Below are positions 37,649-46,800 of a stretch of DNA of 64,000 nt, piece by piece; within the stretch, counting starts at the first letter, position 1, and each line of letters opens with the position of its first letter. The translations under genes were made by a program, and so were the position numbers. Source of the stretch: Pseudomonas fluorescens (GTDB lineage: Bacteria; Pseudomonadota; Gammaproteobacteria; Pseudomonadales; Pseudomonadaceae); assembly GCF_004683905.1 (NCBI RefSeq), contig NZ_CP038438.1, forward strand, positions 124,001 to 188,000. The letters are read 5' to 3'. A model generated the notes under the pieces. That model saw nothing but the letters and a program-made list of their open reading frames with translations, searched no databases and had not been told where the DNA came from.

Positions 37649-39001
37649 ATGCGTTTGCACTTGTTCAAGGCTCTACCGTTCGCCCTCGCCGCCTCTTTCG
37701 TCCAAGCACAATCCTTACCAGAAGCCATGCAACAGGCACTGGATGTCCATCCGGAAATCCAGGCGGGGGTCAACAGTCGTTTGGCCGCGGATTATCAGTT
37801 AAAGGCAGCCAAAGGTGGATACCTGCCCAAGGTAGATCTGCTGGGCGGTTATGGCCGTGAGGGCACTGACAGCGTGACCACGCGCGCCAACGGTGGCGGC
37901 AACCACTGGGAAACTTTGAACCGCAGCGAGTCAAGTTTACGTCTCTCGCAAATGGTTTTTGACGGTTTTGCCACGTCCAGCGAAGTCGGGCGTCAACAAG
38001 CCACCGTCAACTCCCGCGCCTACTCGCTGCTCGGCACTTCCGAGCGCACCGCGCTGACCGTCGCCCAGGTGTACCTGGACGTGCTGACCCGCCGCGAATT
38101 CGTGCGTCTGGCCGAAGAAAACCTCAAAAGCCACCAGCGCATCTATGATCAGATCCAGCTACGCACCCAGCGCGGCGTTGGTAGCGGCGCTGACCTTGAT
38201 CAGGCTGAAGCGCGGATGGCTCAGGCCCGCAACAACCTGATCACCGAACAGACCAACCTCGCCGACTCCGAGACCAACTTCCTCAGTGCCGTCGGCCAGA
38301 TGCCTGACCAGTTGGAGCGCCCGGCGCCGTTCATGGCGATGATGCCGGCCAACCTCAATGAAGCCCGTACGCAGATGCTGGAAAACAGCCCGATCCTGCG
38401 CTCGGCCGAGTCCGATATCGCCGCTGCCGAGAAGCAGTACGAAACCGCCAAGTCGACGTTCTACCCACGTTTCGACGCCGAGCTGGGACGCACCGCCGAC
38501 AACGATCTCGATGGTCAGAACGGCCACAACAACGAGTGGCAGGCGATGCTGCGCATGCGCTTCAACCTGTATTCGGGCGGCAGCAACAAGGCCGATCTGG
38601 AATCCAAGTCGTACCTGTCGAACCAGGCGCTGGACATCCGCAACAACGCCCTGCGTCAGTTGAACGAAGAACTGGGCCTGGCCTGGAACGCCCTGAACAA
38701 CGCCAATGCGCAGGTGCCGATCGCGCAGCAGTACGTTGATCACAGCACCGCCGTGCGTACCGCCTACCAGCGTCAGTTCAGCCTCGGCGAGCGCACCCTG
38801 CTCGATTTGCTCGACAGCGAAAACGAGTTGTTCACCGCTTCGCGCCGTTTGGCCGAGATCAAGAACATTCAGTTATTTACTCAGTATCGAATCAAGGCGA
38901 CCATGGGCGAGTTGCTCAAGAGCCAGGGAGTGGTCGCACCATTGGCATCCGTCGTGCAGAACGATGTGAAGCCGAAGGTCCAACTGCCGGGTATGAATTG
39001 A
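37649..39001 (+). CDS. lapE: LapE, TolC-type outer-membrane channel of the LapA exporter
   Basis: A 450-residue outer-membrane efflux protein of the type I secretion class. The signal peptide is MRLHLFKALPFALAASFVQA, cleaved before QS. The two TolC repeats follow (SLPEAMQQALDVHPEIQAGV at the start of the first, LNEARTQMLENSPILRSAES at the start of the second), and the conserved FSLGERTLLDLLDSENELFT lies near residue 390. ATG 37649 was chosen because the signal peptide begins there; an upstream in-frame ATG adds 33 unlikely residues. lapB and lapC follow in the same direction, forming lapEBC. Confidence 0.94.
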   Translation: MRLHLFKALPFALAASFVQAQSLPEAMQQALDVHPEIQAGVNSRLAADYQLKAAKGGYLPKVDLLGGYGREGTDSVTTRANGGGNHWETLNRSESSLRLSQMVFDGFATSSEVGRQQATVNSRAYSLLGTSERTALTVAQVYLDVLTRREFVRLAEENLKSHQRIYDQIQLRTQRGVGSGADLDQAEARMAQARNNLITEQTNLADSETNFLSAVGQMPDQLERPAPFMAMMPANLNEARTQMLENSPILRSAESDIAAAEKQYETAKSTFYPRFDAELGRTADNDLDGQNGHNNEWQAMLRMRFNLYSGGSNKADLESKSYLSNQALDIRNNALRQLNEELGLAWNALNNANAQVPIAQQYVDHSTAVRTAYQRQFSLGERTLLDLLDSENELFTASRRLAEIKNIQLFTQYRIKATMGELLKSQGVVAPLASVVQNDVKPKVQLPGMN

Positions 39002-39043
39002 GCAGAACCTTCATTGTTCAATTGTTAGCCAAGAGTGCCGAGC

Positions 39044-41200
39044 GTGGAATCAGAAGTCAGTCGAGTTCAACTCATTCATGATCCGCGCGCGATGCACGAC
39101 GATCCGTTACTGGATGGCTTGCTCGCTCTATGCATGTTGCACCAGAAGCCGGCCAGTGCCGCGATGCTCACCACTGGCCTGCCGTTGCCCAAGCAGCGCC
39201 TGAGTGTCGAGTTGCTGCCCCGCGCAGCGGCTCGCGCCGGGCTGCAGGGTCGGGTGCTGCAACGCAAGCTGGAAGAGATTCCGGCGATTGCCATGCCGGC
39301 GTTGTTGCTGCTCAAGGATGGCCGCAGTGCTGTCCTGCTCGGCTGGCAAGGCGAAAACGAAGCACGGGTGCTGCTCAGCGAAAGTGATGGCGGCGAATCG
39401 GTGGTCAGCCGCGAACTGCTGGCCGACGACTACACCGGCAAAGTGTTTTTCGCCCAGCCGCAGCACAAATTCGACGTTAATCACGGCACGCTGATCCCGC
39501 GTGCGCGCTCGTGGTTTCGCGACACCCTCAAGCGTTCGCGCTGGTTGTATGCGGATGCGATCGCCGCGAGTTTCCTGATCAACATCATCGCCATGGCCGC
39601 GCCGCTGTTCGTGATGAACGTCTACGACCGCGTGGTGCCGAACCAGGCCGAAGCGACCCTGTGGGTGCTGGCGCTGGGCATCACCGGTGCCTACATTTTC
39701 GACCTGATCCTCAAAAGCCTGCGCAGCCTGTGCCTGGATCTGGCCGGCAAGAAAACCGACCTGATCATCTCCGCGACGCTGTTCGAGCGCATCGTCGGCA
39801 TGGCCATGAAGTACCGCCCGGCGCGGGTCGGCAGCTTCGCGCAGAACATCCATGAGTTTCAGAGCCTGCGCGACTTCCTCGCCTCGCTGACCCTGACCAG
39901 TCTGATCGACCTGCCGTTCACCATCCTGATCTTCATCGTCATCGCGATTCTCGGCGGGCATCTGGTGTGGATTCCGGTGCTGGCGTTCCCGATTGCGCTG
40001 TTGATCGGCTACGCGTTGCAGAAGCCGCTGGTCGCAACCATGGAACGCACTATGGCGCTGGGCGCCGAGCGTCAGTCGAGCCTGATCGAAACCCTCGCCG
40101 GCCTCGACGCGGTCAAGGTCAACAACGCCGAAAGCGAACGCCAGTACCAGTGGGAACAGACCATCGGCACCCTCAGCCGCCTCGAGCTGCGAGTGAAAAT
40201 GCTCTCCGGTCTGGCGATGAACATCACCCTGCTGATCCAGCAACTGGCCGGGGTGATCATGATCGTCTTCGGCGTGTACCAGATCATCGCCGGCAACCTG
40301 AGCATGGGCGGTCTGATTGCCTGCTACATGCTCAGCGGCCGCGCGCTCAGCCCGCTGGCGTCGCTGTCCGGTCTGTTGACCCGCTACCAGCAGGCACGGG
40401 TAACCATGACTTCCGTCGACCAGATGATGGAGCTGCCGCAGGAGCGCAATTTCGAAGAGCGTCCGCTGAGCCGCAAGGTGTTGCAGGGCGCGATCGAGTG
40501 CCGTCAGTTGAACTTCACCTACCCGGAGCAACAGAACCCGGCGCTGAAGAACATCAACCTGGTGATCCGTCCCGGCGAGAAGATCGGCATCATCGGCCGC
40601 AGCGGCTCGGGCAAGAGTTCGTTGGCGAAACTGCTGGTGGGCCTGTACCAACCGGACGACGGCGCGTTGCTGGTGGACGGCGTCGACATCCGCCAGATCG
40701 ACGTCAGCGAGCTGCGCTACAACATCGGCTACGTGCCGCAGGATATCCAGCTGCTGGCCGGTACCCTGCGTGACAACCTGGTCTCTGGCGCGCGCTATGT
40801 AGAAGACGAGCTGGTACTGCAAGCCGCCGAACTGGCCGGCGTGCACGAATTCGCCCGCCTGCATCCGCAGGGTTATGAGCTGCAAGTCGGCGAGCGCGGG
40901 CAGAACCTGTCCGGTGGCCAACGGCAGAACGTTGCTCTGGCGCGGGCGCTGCTGCTCAACCCGCCGATCCTGCTGCTCGACGAACCGACCAGCGCCATGG
41001 ACAACACCGGCGAAGAACGCCTCAAGCAGCGTCTGGCCGCCGTCGTTGAAAACAAGACCGTGGTGCTGGTGACGCACCGGGCCTCGCTGCTGTCGCTGGT
41101 CGACCGCCTGCTGGTGGTCGACCGTGGACAGATTCTCGCCGATGGCCCGAAAGCCGCCGTGATGGAAGCGTTGAAGAAGGGGCAGATCAGTGTTGCTTAA
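39044..41200 (+). CDS. lapB: LapB, type I secretion ABC transporter
   Basis: A 718-residue inner-membrane ABC exporter for LapA. An N-terminal C39-like domain (about 1-130) lacks the catalytic Cys/His motif and would only bind substrate. Six TM helices follow (about 155-420), then an ATPase domain with Walker A (GRSGSGKSS), signature (LSGGQRQ) and Walker B (PILLLDEPTSA). The start is taken as GTG 39044 with AAGAG 8 nt upstream (VESEVSRVQL); a GTG nine bases earlier at 39035 is possible. lapC overlaps the end by 11 bp. Confidence 0.95.
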   Translation: MESEVSRVQLIHDPRAMHDDPLLDGLLALCMLHQKPASAAMLTTGLPLPKQRLSVELLPRAAARAGLQGRVLQRKLEEIPAIAMPALLLLKDGRSAVLLGWQGENEARVLLSESDGGESVVSRELLADDYTGKVFFAQPQHKFDVNHGTLIPRARSWFRDTLKRSRWLYADAIAASFLINIIAMAAPLFVMNVYDRVVPNQAEATLWVLALGITGAYIFDLILKSLRSLCLDLAGKKTDLIISATLFERIVGMAMKYRPARVGSFAQNIHEFQSLRDFLASLTLTSLIDLPFTILIFIVIAILGGHLVWIPVLAFPIALLIGYALQKPLVATMERTMALGAERQSSLIETLAGLDAVKVNNAESERQYQWEQTIGTLSRLELRVKMLSGLAMNITLLIQQLAGVIMIVFGVYQIIAGNLSMGGLIACYMLSGRALSPLASLSGLLTRYQQARVTMTSVDQMMELPQERNFEERPLSRKVLQGAIECRQLNFTYPEQQNPALKNINLVIRPGEKIGIIGRSGSGKSSLAKLLVGLYQPDDGALLVDGVDIRQIDVSELRYNIGYVPQDIQLLAGTLRDNLVSGARYVEDELVLQAAELAGVHEFARLHPQGYELQVGERGQNLSGGQRQNVALARALLLNPPILLLDEPTSAMDNTGEERLKQRLAAVVENKTVVLVTHRASLLSLVDRLLVVDRGQILADGPKAAVMEALKKGQISVA

Positions 41201-42557
41201 GTCGGGTGTCAAAGAGTCGATCCGTCGCTACTTCAAGGGTTCTGCCTCGCTGCAGGGCCAGCCGCTGCCGGAGGTCAACAAGGCGCTGATCGAGGACGCC
41301 CCGCGCGTCGTGCGCCTGACCATCTGGGCAATCATCGGCTTCTTCCTGTTCCTGCTGCTGTGGGCCAACTTCGCCGTGATCGACGAAGTGACCAAGGGCG
41401 ACGGCAAGGCGATTCCGTCGTCGAAGATCCAGAAAATCCAGAACCTTGAGGGCGGGATCGTCTCGGAAATGTTCGTCAAGGAAGGTCAGATCGTCGAGGC
41501 CGGCGCACCGCTGATTCGCCTGGACGACACGCGGTTTGCTTCCAACGTCGGCGAAACCGAAGCTGATCGACTGTCGATGCTGTTGCGCGTCGAGCGTCTG
41601 AGCGCCGAGGTCGATGACCGTCCACTGAATTTCCCGGAAGACGTGCTCAAAGCCGTGCCGGGCCAGGCGAAAAGCGAAGAATCGTTGTACATCAGTCGTC
41701 GTCAGCAACTGCACGACGAGATCGGCGGTTTGCAGGAGCAGTTGATCCAGCGTCAGCAAGAGCTGCGCGAGTTCAGCTCCAAGCAGGCGCAGTATCGCCA
41801 GCAACTGGGATTGCAGCGCCAGGAAATCAACATGTCCGAGCCGCTGGTGGCGCAAGGCGCGGTGTCGCCGGTCGAGGTGCTGCGACTCAAGCGTGCCGAA
41901 GTCGAAACCCGTGGTCAGCTCGACGCCACCACGCTGGCGATCCCGCGCGCCGAATCGGCCATCAAGGAAGTCCAGCGCAAGATCGACGAGACTCGCGGCA
42001 AATTTCGCAGCGATGCGCTGACCCAGCTCAACGAAGCCCGCACCGACCTGAACAAGGCCCAGGCCACCGGCAAGGCCCTGGAAGACCGGGTCAGCCGGAC
42101 GCTGGTCACCTCGCCGGTACGCGGGATCGTCAACAAGTTGCTGGTCAACACCATCGGCGGTGTTATTCAGCCGGGCAGCGACATGGTGGAAATCGTGCCG
42201 CTGGATGACACCTTGCTGGTCGAAGCCAAGATCCGTCCGCAGGACATTGCCTTCCTGCACCCGGGGCAGGAAGCGATCGTCAAATTCACCGCGTACGACT
42301 ACACCATTTATGGCGGGCTGAAAGCCAAACTGGAGCAGATCGGTGCCGACACCATCACCGACGAAGACAAGAAAACCACCTACTACATCATCAAGGTGCG
42401 CACTGAGCGCAGCCACCTGGGCACTGATGAAAAGCCGTTGCTGATCATCCCGGGGATGGTGGCGTCGGTGGATATCATCACCGGCAAGAAATCGGTGTTG
42501 AGCTATCTGCTCAAGCCGATCATCCGGGCGCGGGCCGAGGCGTTGCACGAGCGGTAG
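41190..42557 (+). CDS. lapC: LapC, HlyD-type membrane-fusion protein
   Basis: A 455-residue adaptor linking LapB to LapE. It has a short cytoplasmic N terminus, one TM helix (about 42-62, VRLTIWAIIGFFLFLLLWAN), the lipoyl half-motif KIQNLEGGIVSEMFVKEGQI, a long coiled-coil hairpin (about 120-300), the second lipoyl half (SPVRGIVNKLLVNTIGGVIQ) and a beta-barrel domain. The HlyD-family signature region lies near the C terminus (IIPGMVASVDIITGKKSVL). GTG 41190 has AAGGGG upstream and overlaps lapB by 11 bp, so the two genes are coupled. Confidence 0.95.
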   Translation: MLLKSGVKESIRRYFKGSASLQGQPLPEVNKALIEDAPRVVRLTIWAIIGFFLFLLLWANFAVIDEVTKGDGKAIPSSKIQKIQNLEGGIVSEMFVKEGQIVEAGAPLIRLDDTRFASNVGETEADRLSMLLRVERLSAEVDDRPLNFPEDVLKAVPGQAKSEESLYISRRQQLHDEIGGLQEQLIQRQQELREFSSKQAQYRQQLGLQRQEINMSEPLVAQGAVSPVEVLRLKRAEVETRGQLDATTLAIPRAESAIKEVQRKIDETRGKFRSDALTQLNEARTDLNKAQATGKALEDRVSRTLVTSPVRGIVNKLLVNTIGGVIQPGSDMVEIVPLDDTLLVEAKIRPQDIAFLHPGQEAIVKFTAYDYTIYGGLKAKLEQIGADTITDEDKKTTYYIIKVRTERSHLGTDEKPLLIIPGMVASVDIITGKKSVLSYLLKPIIRARAEALHER

Positions 42558-42575
42558 GTCTTCAGCGCGGCACAT

Positions 42576-42680
42576 GGCCCCTTCGCGAGCAAGCCCGCTC
42601 CCACAGTGGATCCCGGTCGAACACAGAACTTGTGTCCACTGAAGATCAAATGTGGGAGCGGGCTTGCTCGCGAAGGGGCC
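42576..42680. repeat. REPIN with long spacer
   Basis: Inverted arms GGCCCCTTCGCGAGCAAGCC... and its reverse complement, about 30 bp each, separated by about 45 bp. It lies just after the lapC stop, and could act as a transcript end. Confidence 0.88.
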
Positions 42681-42930
42681 AGCAAAATCACCACACCCCT
42701 GTCAGTAAGTGACACAAATCGTCACTCACCATCCAGTCCATTCCTCACCATCTGCCATATCGTTATTCATTAACGGTATTTAATTTCCAGTTCTTATAGC
42801 TTTAAAGTCATCCACCTGCGTACCTGCCGACCAATCGGCGCGCCGCACGACCTGAACCGACACGCAATTCAGCGTGAGTGTCTGATCGACGTGCGCGCCT
42901 GTGAGCGCGCCGTGCGTGGGAGATTGAAAG

Positions 42931-43827
42931 ATGTCCGCAGCTACTGCCACCCCAAGCGCCGCGACTGCCGCGCCGCAAACCTTTGAAATTCGTCCGTTCA
43001 GCGGTGCCGTCGGTGCCGAGATCATCGGCCTGGATCTGACCCGGCCGGTCGCCGATCAGGACTTCGCGCGCATTCATCGTGCGCATCTGGATCACCACGT
43101 CGTGGTGTTCCGCGACCAGCGCATCACCCCGCAACAGCAGATCGATTTCAGCCGCCGCTTCGGCGTGTTGCAGATCCACGTGCTCAAGCAGTTCCTGCTG
43201 GCCAATCACCCGGAAATCCTCATCGTTTCCAACATCGTCGAGAACGGCCAGAACATCGGCCTCGGCGATGCCGGCAAGTTCTGGCACTCCGACCTTTCCT
43301 ATAAAGAGCTGCCGAGTCTCGGCTCGATGCTGCACGCCCAGGAGTTGCCGTCCGAGGGCGGCGACACCTTGTTTGCCGACATGCACAAAGCCTGGGACAA
43401 CCTGCCCGAAGCGCTGCGTAAAGCCGTAGAAGGGCGCTCCGCCGCACACTCCTACACCGCGCGTTACAGCGAAACCAAATTCGAAGGCAACTGGCGTCCG
43501 ACCCTGACCCCGGAGCAACTGGCGCAGGTCGCCGAAGTGGTGCATCCGATCGTCCGCACCCACCCGGAAAACGGCCGCAAGGCGTTGTTCGTCAGCGAGG
43601 GCTTCACCACCCGCATCGTCGGTCTGCCGGAGGACGAGAGCAAACAACTGCTCGCCGAGCTCTACGCCCACAGCGTGTTGCCGCAGAACATCTACCGCCA
43701 TCAGTGGCAGCCCCACGACATGGTGTTCTGGGACAACCGTTCGCTGATCCACCTCGCCGCCGGCTGCCCCGCGCACCTGCGCCGCAAGCTGTATCGCACG
43801 ACCATTCAGGGCGACGCGCCTTTCTGA
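42931..43827 (+). CDS. TauD/TfdA-family Fe(II)/2-oxoglutarate dioxygenase
   Basis: A 298-residue dioxygenase. The iron triad is His119-x-Asp121 (FWHSDLSY) and His274 (SLIHLAAG), with an arginine near 289 for 2-oxoglutarate. Family members release sulfite from taurine or other alkyl sulfonates or sulfates, or hydroxylate other small acids. The adjacent SsuA/TauA-type importer supports a sulfonate or sulfate-ester substrate, but the substrate is not known. The arrangement dioxygenase, binding protein, ATPase, permease also occurs in P. aeruginosa (around PA2307-PA2310, from memory). The binding-protein gene follows after 18 bp. GGGAGATTGAAAG precedes the ATG. Confidence 0.92.
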   Translation: MSAATATPSAATAAPQTFEIRPFSGAVGAEIIGLDLTRPVADQDFARIHRAHLDHHVVVFRDQRITPQQQIDFSRRFGVLQIHVLKQFLLANHPEILIVSNIVENGQNIGLGDAGKFWHSDLSYKELPSLGSMLHAQELPSEGGDTLFADMHKAWDNLPEALRKAVEGRSAAHSYTARYSETKFEGNWRPTLTPEQLAQVAEVVHPIVRTHPENGRKALFVSEGFTTRIVGLPEDESKQLLAELYAHSVLPQNIYRHQWQPHDMVFWDNRSLIHLAAGCPAHLRRKLYRTTIQGDAPF

Positions 43828-43845
43828 TTTGCAGGAGATTCGATC

Positions 43846-44871
43846 ATGTCCAAACGTCTTCCATTTGCACCGCTGGCGGCGGCCATTGGCCTCGGTTTTA
43901 GCCTGATCGCTGGCAGCCTGGTGGCGCCGACCGTGGCCCACGCCGAAGGTGAAATCCGCATCGCCGAACAGTTCGGGATCGTCTATTTATTGCTCAACGT
44001 GGTGCGCGATCAGGGCCTGATCGAGAAGTACGGCAAGCAGGAAGGCCTCGACATCAAGGTCGACTGGACGCAGCTCTCGGGCGGCGCCGCGGTCAACGAT
44101 GCGCTGCTGTCCGGCTCCATCGACATTGCCGGTGCCGGCGTCGGCCCGCTGCTGACCATCTGGGATCGCACCCACGGCAAGCAGAACGTCAAGGCCGTGG
44201 CCTCGCTCGGCAACTTCCCGTACTACCTGGTCAGCAACAATCCCAAGGTCAAAACCATTGCCGACTTCACCGAGAAGGACCGCATTGCGGTGCCGGCGGT
44301 GGGCGTTTCGGTGCAGTCGCGCTTCCTCCAATACGCGGCGGCCAAGCAGTGGGGGGACAAGGAATTCAATCGCCTCGACAAGTACACCATCGCCGTCCCG
44401 CACCCGGATGCGACCGCTGCGTTGATCGCCGGCGGCACCGAACTGACCGGGCACTTCTCCAACCCACCGTTCCAGGATCAGGCGCTGCAGAACCCGAACG
44501 TGCACGTGGTGCTCAACTCCTACGACATCCTCGGCCCGAACTCGCCGACGGTGCTGTTCGCCACCGAGAAATTCCGCAACGACAATCCGAAAACCTACAA
44601 AGCCTTCGTCGAGGCGCTGACCGAAGCCGCGCAATTTGCGCAGAACGATAAGGGCGCGGCGGCGGACACGTATATTCGCGTGACCAAGGCCAGGATCGAC
44701 CGCGCCGAGTTGCTGAAAATCATCGACAACCCGCAATTCGAATTCAGCGTCACGCCGAAAAATACTTATCCACTGGCTGAATTCCTCTATCGCGTCGGTG
44801 CGATCAAAAACAAACCGGAATCGTGGAAGGACTACTTCTTCCAGGACGCCAAACCGCTGCAAGGGAGCTGA
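43846..44871 (+). CDS. ABC transporter periplasmic binding protein, SsuA/TauA type
   Basis: A 341-residue binding protein with a signal peptide (about 1-33, ending TVAHAE). The body has the NMT1/SsuA-type pattern: EIRIAEQFGIVYLLLNVVRD, then GGAAVNDALLSGSIDIAGAG and ALIAGGTELTGHFSNPPFQD. It should capture a sulfonate-like or related organic solute for the ATPase and permease downstream. GGAGATTCGATC is upstream of the ATG, and the ATPase gene starts 5 bp after the stop. Confidence 0.92.
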   Translation: MSKRLPFAPLAAAIGLGFSLIAGSLVAPTVAHAEGEIRIAEQFGIVYLLLNVVRDQGLIEKYGKQEGLDIKVDWTQLSGGAAVNDALLSGSIDIAGAGVGPLLTIWDRTHGKQNVKAVASLGNFPYYLVSNNPKVKTIADFTEKDRIAVPAVGVSVQSRFLQYAAAKQWGDKEFNRLDKYTIAVPHPDATAALIAGGTELTGHFSNPPFQDQALQNPNVHVVLNSYDILGPNSPTVLFATEKFRNDNPKTYKAFVEALTEAAQFAQNDKGAAADTYIRVTKARIDRAELLKIIDNPQFEFSVTPKNTYPLAEFLYRVGAIKNKPESWKDYFFQDAKPLQGS

Positions 44872-44876
44872 TCGAG

Positions 44877-45737
44877 ATGAATGCCCCTTTGCAAGGCCAC
44901 GCGGCCAGCAACCCGGTCGCCAGTACGCAAGCGCTGCTGGCGGTGGATAACGTCAGCCTCGAATACCGCACCCCGCAACGGGTGGTACGCGCCACTCATC
45001 AGGTCAGCTTCGAAATCGATCCGGCGGACCGCTTTGTGCTGCTCGGCCCGTCCGGCTGCGGCAAGTCGACTTTGCTCAAGGCGGCCGCCGGTTTCATTGC
45101 GCCGAGCGAAGGCGAGATTCGCCTGCAAGGTCAGCGGGTCGATGGACCCGGTCCGGACCGGATCGTGGTGTTCCAGGAGTTCGATCAACTGCCGCCGTGG
45201 AAAACCGTGAAACAGAACGTGATGTTTCCGCTGCTGGCCTCGCGAACCTTGAACAAAAAAGACGCCGAAGAACGTGCACTGCACTACCTGGAAAAAGTCG
45301 GACTGGCGGCATTCGCCGACGCCTATCCCCACACTTTGTCCGGCGGCATGAAGGCACGGGTGGCGATTGCCCGCGCGCTGGCGATGCAGCCGAAAATCCT
45401 TCTGATGGACGAGCCGTTCGCCGCGCTGGACGCCCTGACCCGGCGCAAGATGCAGGAAGAATTGCTGCTGCTCTGGGAAGAGGTGCGCTTCACCTTGCTG
45501 TTCGTCACCCACTCGATCGAAGAGGCGCTGGTGGTCGGCAATCGCATCCTGCTGCTGTCGCCACATCCGGGGCGGGTGCGCGCTGAAGTGCACAGCCATC
45601 AATACGATCTGCAAAGCCTCGGCGGCGTGGCGTTTCAGGAATCGGCGCGGCGCATTCACCGTTTGCTGTTCGATGAGGGCCAGTCGCCGGAAACCGAGCG
45701 TGACCATGACTTCAACGACATTCGTATCGCTTATTGA
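44877..45737 (+). CDS. ABC transporter ATPase, SsuB/TauB type
   Basis: A 286-residue importer ATPase with Walker A GPSGCGKST (57-65), the Q-loop in VVFQEFDQLPPW, signature LSGGMKAR near 151, Walker B ILLMDEPFAALD near 172, and the H-loop in FVTHSIEEAL. The start is ATG 44877, with AGGGAG upstream; an upstream in-frame ATG lies inside the binding-protein gene. It energises the neighbouring permease. Confidence 0.94.
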   Translation: MNAPLQGHAASNPVASTQALLAVDNVSLEYRTPQRVVRATHQVSFEIDPADRFVLLGPSGCGKSTLLKAAAGFIAPSEGEIRLQGQRVDGPGPDRIVVFQEFDQLPPWKTVKQNVMFPLLASRTLNKKDAEERALHYLEKVGLAAFADAYPHTLSGGMKARVAIARALAMQPKILLMDEPFAALDALTRRKMQEELLLLWEEVRFTLLFVTHSIEEALVVGNRILLLSPHPGRVRAEVHSHQYDLQSLGGVAFQESARRIHRLLFDEGQSPETERDHDFNDIRIAY

Positions 45738-45757
45738 GCGTTCTGGAGGATTGCCCG

Positions 45758-46624
45758 ATGAGCCAGCCATCGTCTCTACGACAAGAGTTTGAAACCGTCC
45801 TTGAACCACTGACCAGCGTGCCGCTCGAGCGCGAACTGCCGCTGGGCCAACGCCTGTGGCAACAGGGCTGGTTGCGTAAGAGTGTGATCCTGATTCTGCT
45901 GGCGATTCTCTGGGAAGTGATCGCCCGGGTGCAGAACAACGACCTGCTGCTGCCAGGTTTTCTGCAGACCAGTCACGCGCTGTACGACGGCCTGCTCAGC
46001 GGTGAGTTGCTGGGCAAGGTGTGGATATCGCTGGTGGTGCTGATCAAGGGTTACCTGATCGGCATCGTGCTGGCGTTCGCCCTGACCACGCTGGCGGTGT
46101 CGACCCAGTTTGGCCGGGATCTGCTGAGCACCCTGACCTCGATGTTCAACCCGCTGCCAGCGATTGCCTTGCTGCCACTGGCGTTGCTCTGGTTCGGGCT
46201 GGGGCAGAACAGCCTGATTTTCGTGCTGGTGCATTCGGTGTTGTGGGCGCTGGCGCTGAACACTTACGCAGGCTTTCTCGGGGTCTCGGAAACCCAGCGC
46301 ATGGCCGGGCGCAACTATGGGCTGAAGGGCATGCGTTTTGTGCTGTTCATCCTGATTCCGGCTGCGCTGCCGTCGATCCTCGCCGGGCTGAAAATCGGCT
46401 GGGCGTTTGCCTGGCGCACGCTGATCGCCGCCGAACTGGTGTTCGGCGCTACCAGTGGCAAGGGCGGGTTGGGTTGGTACATCTTCCAGAACCGCAATGA
46501 GCTGTACACCGACAAGGTGTTCGCCGGGTTGGCGGTGGTGATTCTGATCGGGTTGTTGGTGGAGAATCTGGTGTTCGATACGCTGGAGCGGGTGACGGTG
46601 AAGCGTTGGGGCATGCAGCGCTGA
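45758..46624 (+). CDS. ABC transporter permease, SsuC/TauC type
   Basis: A 288-residue BPD-type permease with about six TM helices. The first follows RKSVILILLAILWEVIARVQ, and the EAA loop that docks the ATPase lies in AGRNYGLKGMRFVLFILIPA. GGAGGA stands 8 nt before ATG 45758. It is the last gene of the dioxygenase-importer operon, and a REPIN follows. Confidence 0.93.
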   Translation: MSQPSSLRQEFETVLEPLTSVPLERELPLGQRLWQQGWLRKSVILILLAILWEVIARVQNNDLLLPGFLQTSHALYDGLLSGELLGKVWISLVVLIKGYLIGIVLAFALTTLAVSTQFGRDLLSTLTSMFNPLPAIALLPLALLWFGLGQNSLIFVLVHSVLWALALNTYAGFLGVSETQRMAGRNYGLKGMRFVLFILIPAALPSILAGLKIGWAFAWRTLIAAELVFGATSGKGGLGWYIFQNRNELYTDKVFAGLAVVILIGLLVENLVFDTLERVTVKRWGMQR

Positions 46625-46646
46625 GATTTGTGTTGGCAGGACCGGC

Positions 46647-46718
46647 GCCTTCGCGAGCAAGCCCGCTCCCACATTTTGAAATGCGTTCCCCTGTGGGAGC
46701 GGGCTTGCTCGCGAAGGC
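46647..46718. repeat. REPIN, GTGGGAGCGGGC-type
   Basis: Inverted arms GCCTTCGCGAGCAAGCCCGC... and its reverse complement around a spacer of about 22 bp, between the permease stop and the LysR gene. Confidence 0.88.
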
Positions 46719-46800
46719 TTCCTTTCAGCCGCCGTCAAATTTGAAGGATGTTTGCTAGCATTGCACCCAGATCAATCCAGATCAGCCAAGAGTGCTCAGC

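Noticed and set aside
39128..41212. Open frame of about 690 codons antisense to lapB
   Set aside because: It is an artefact of high GC codon bias opposite a clear ABC transporter gene.
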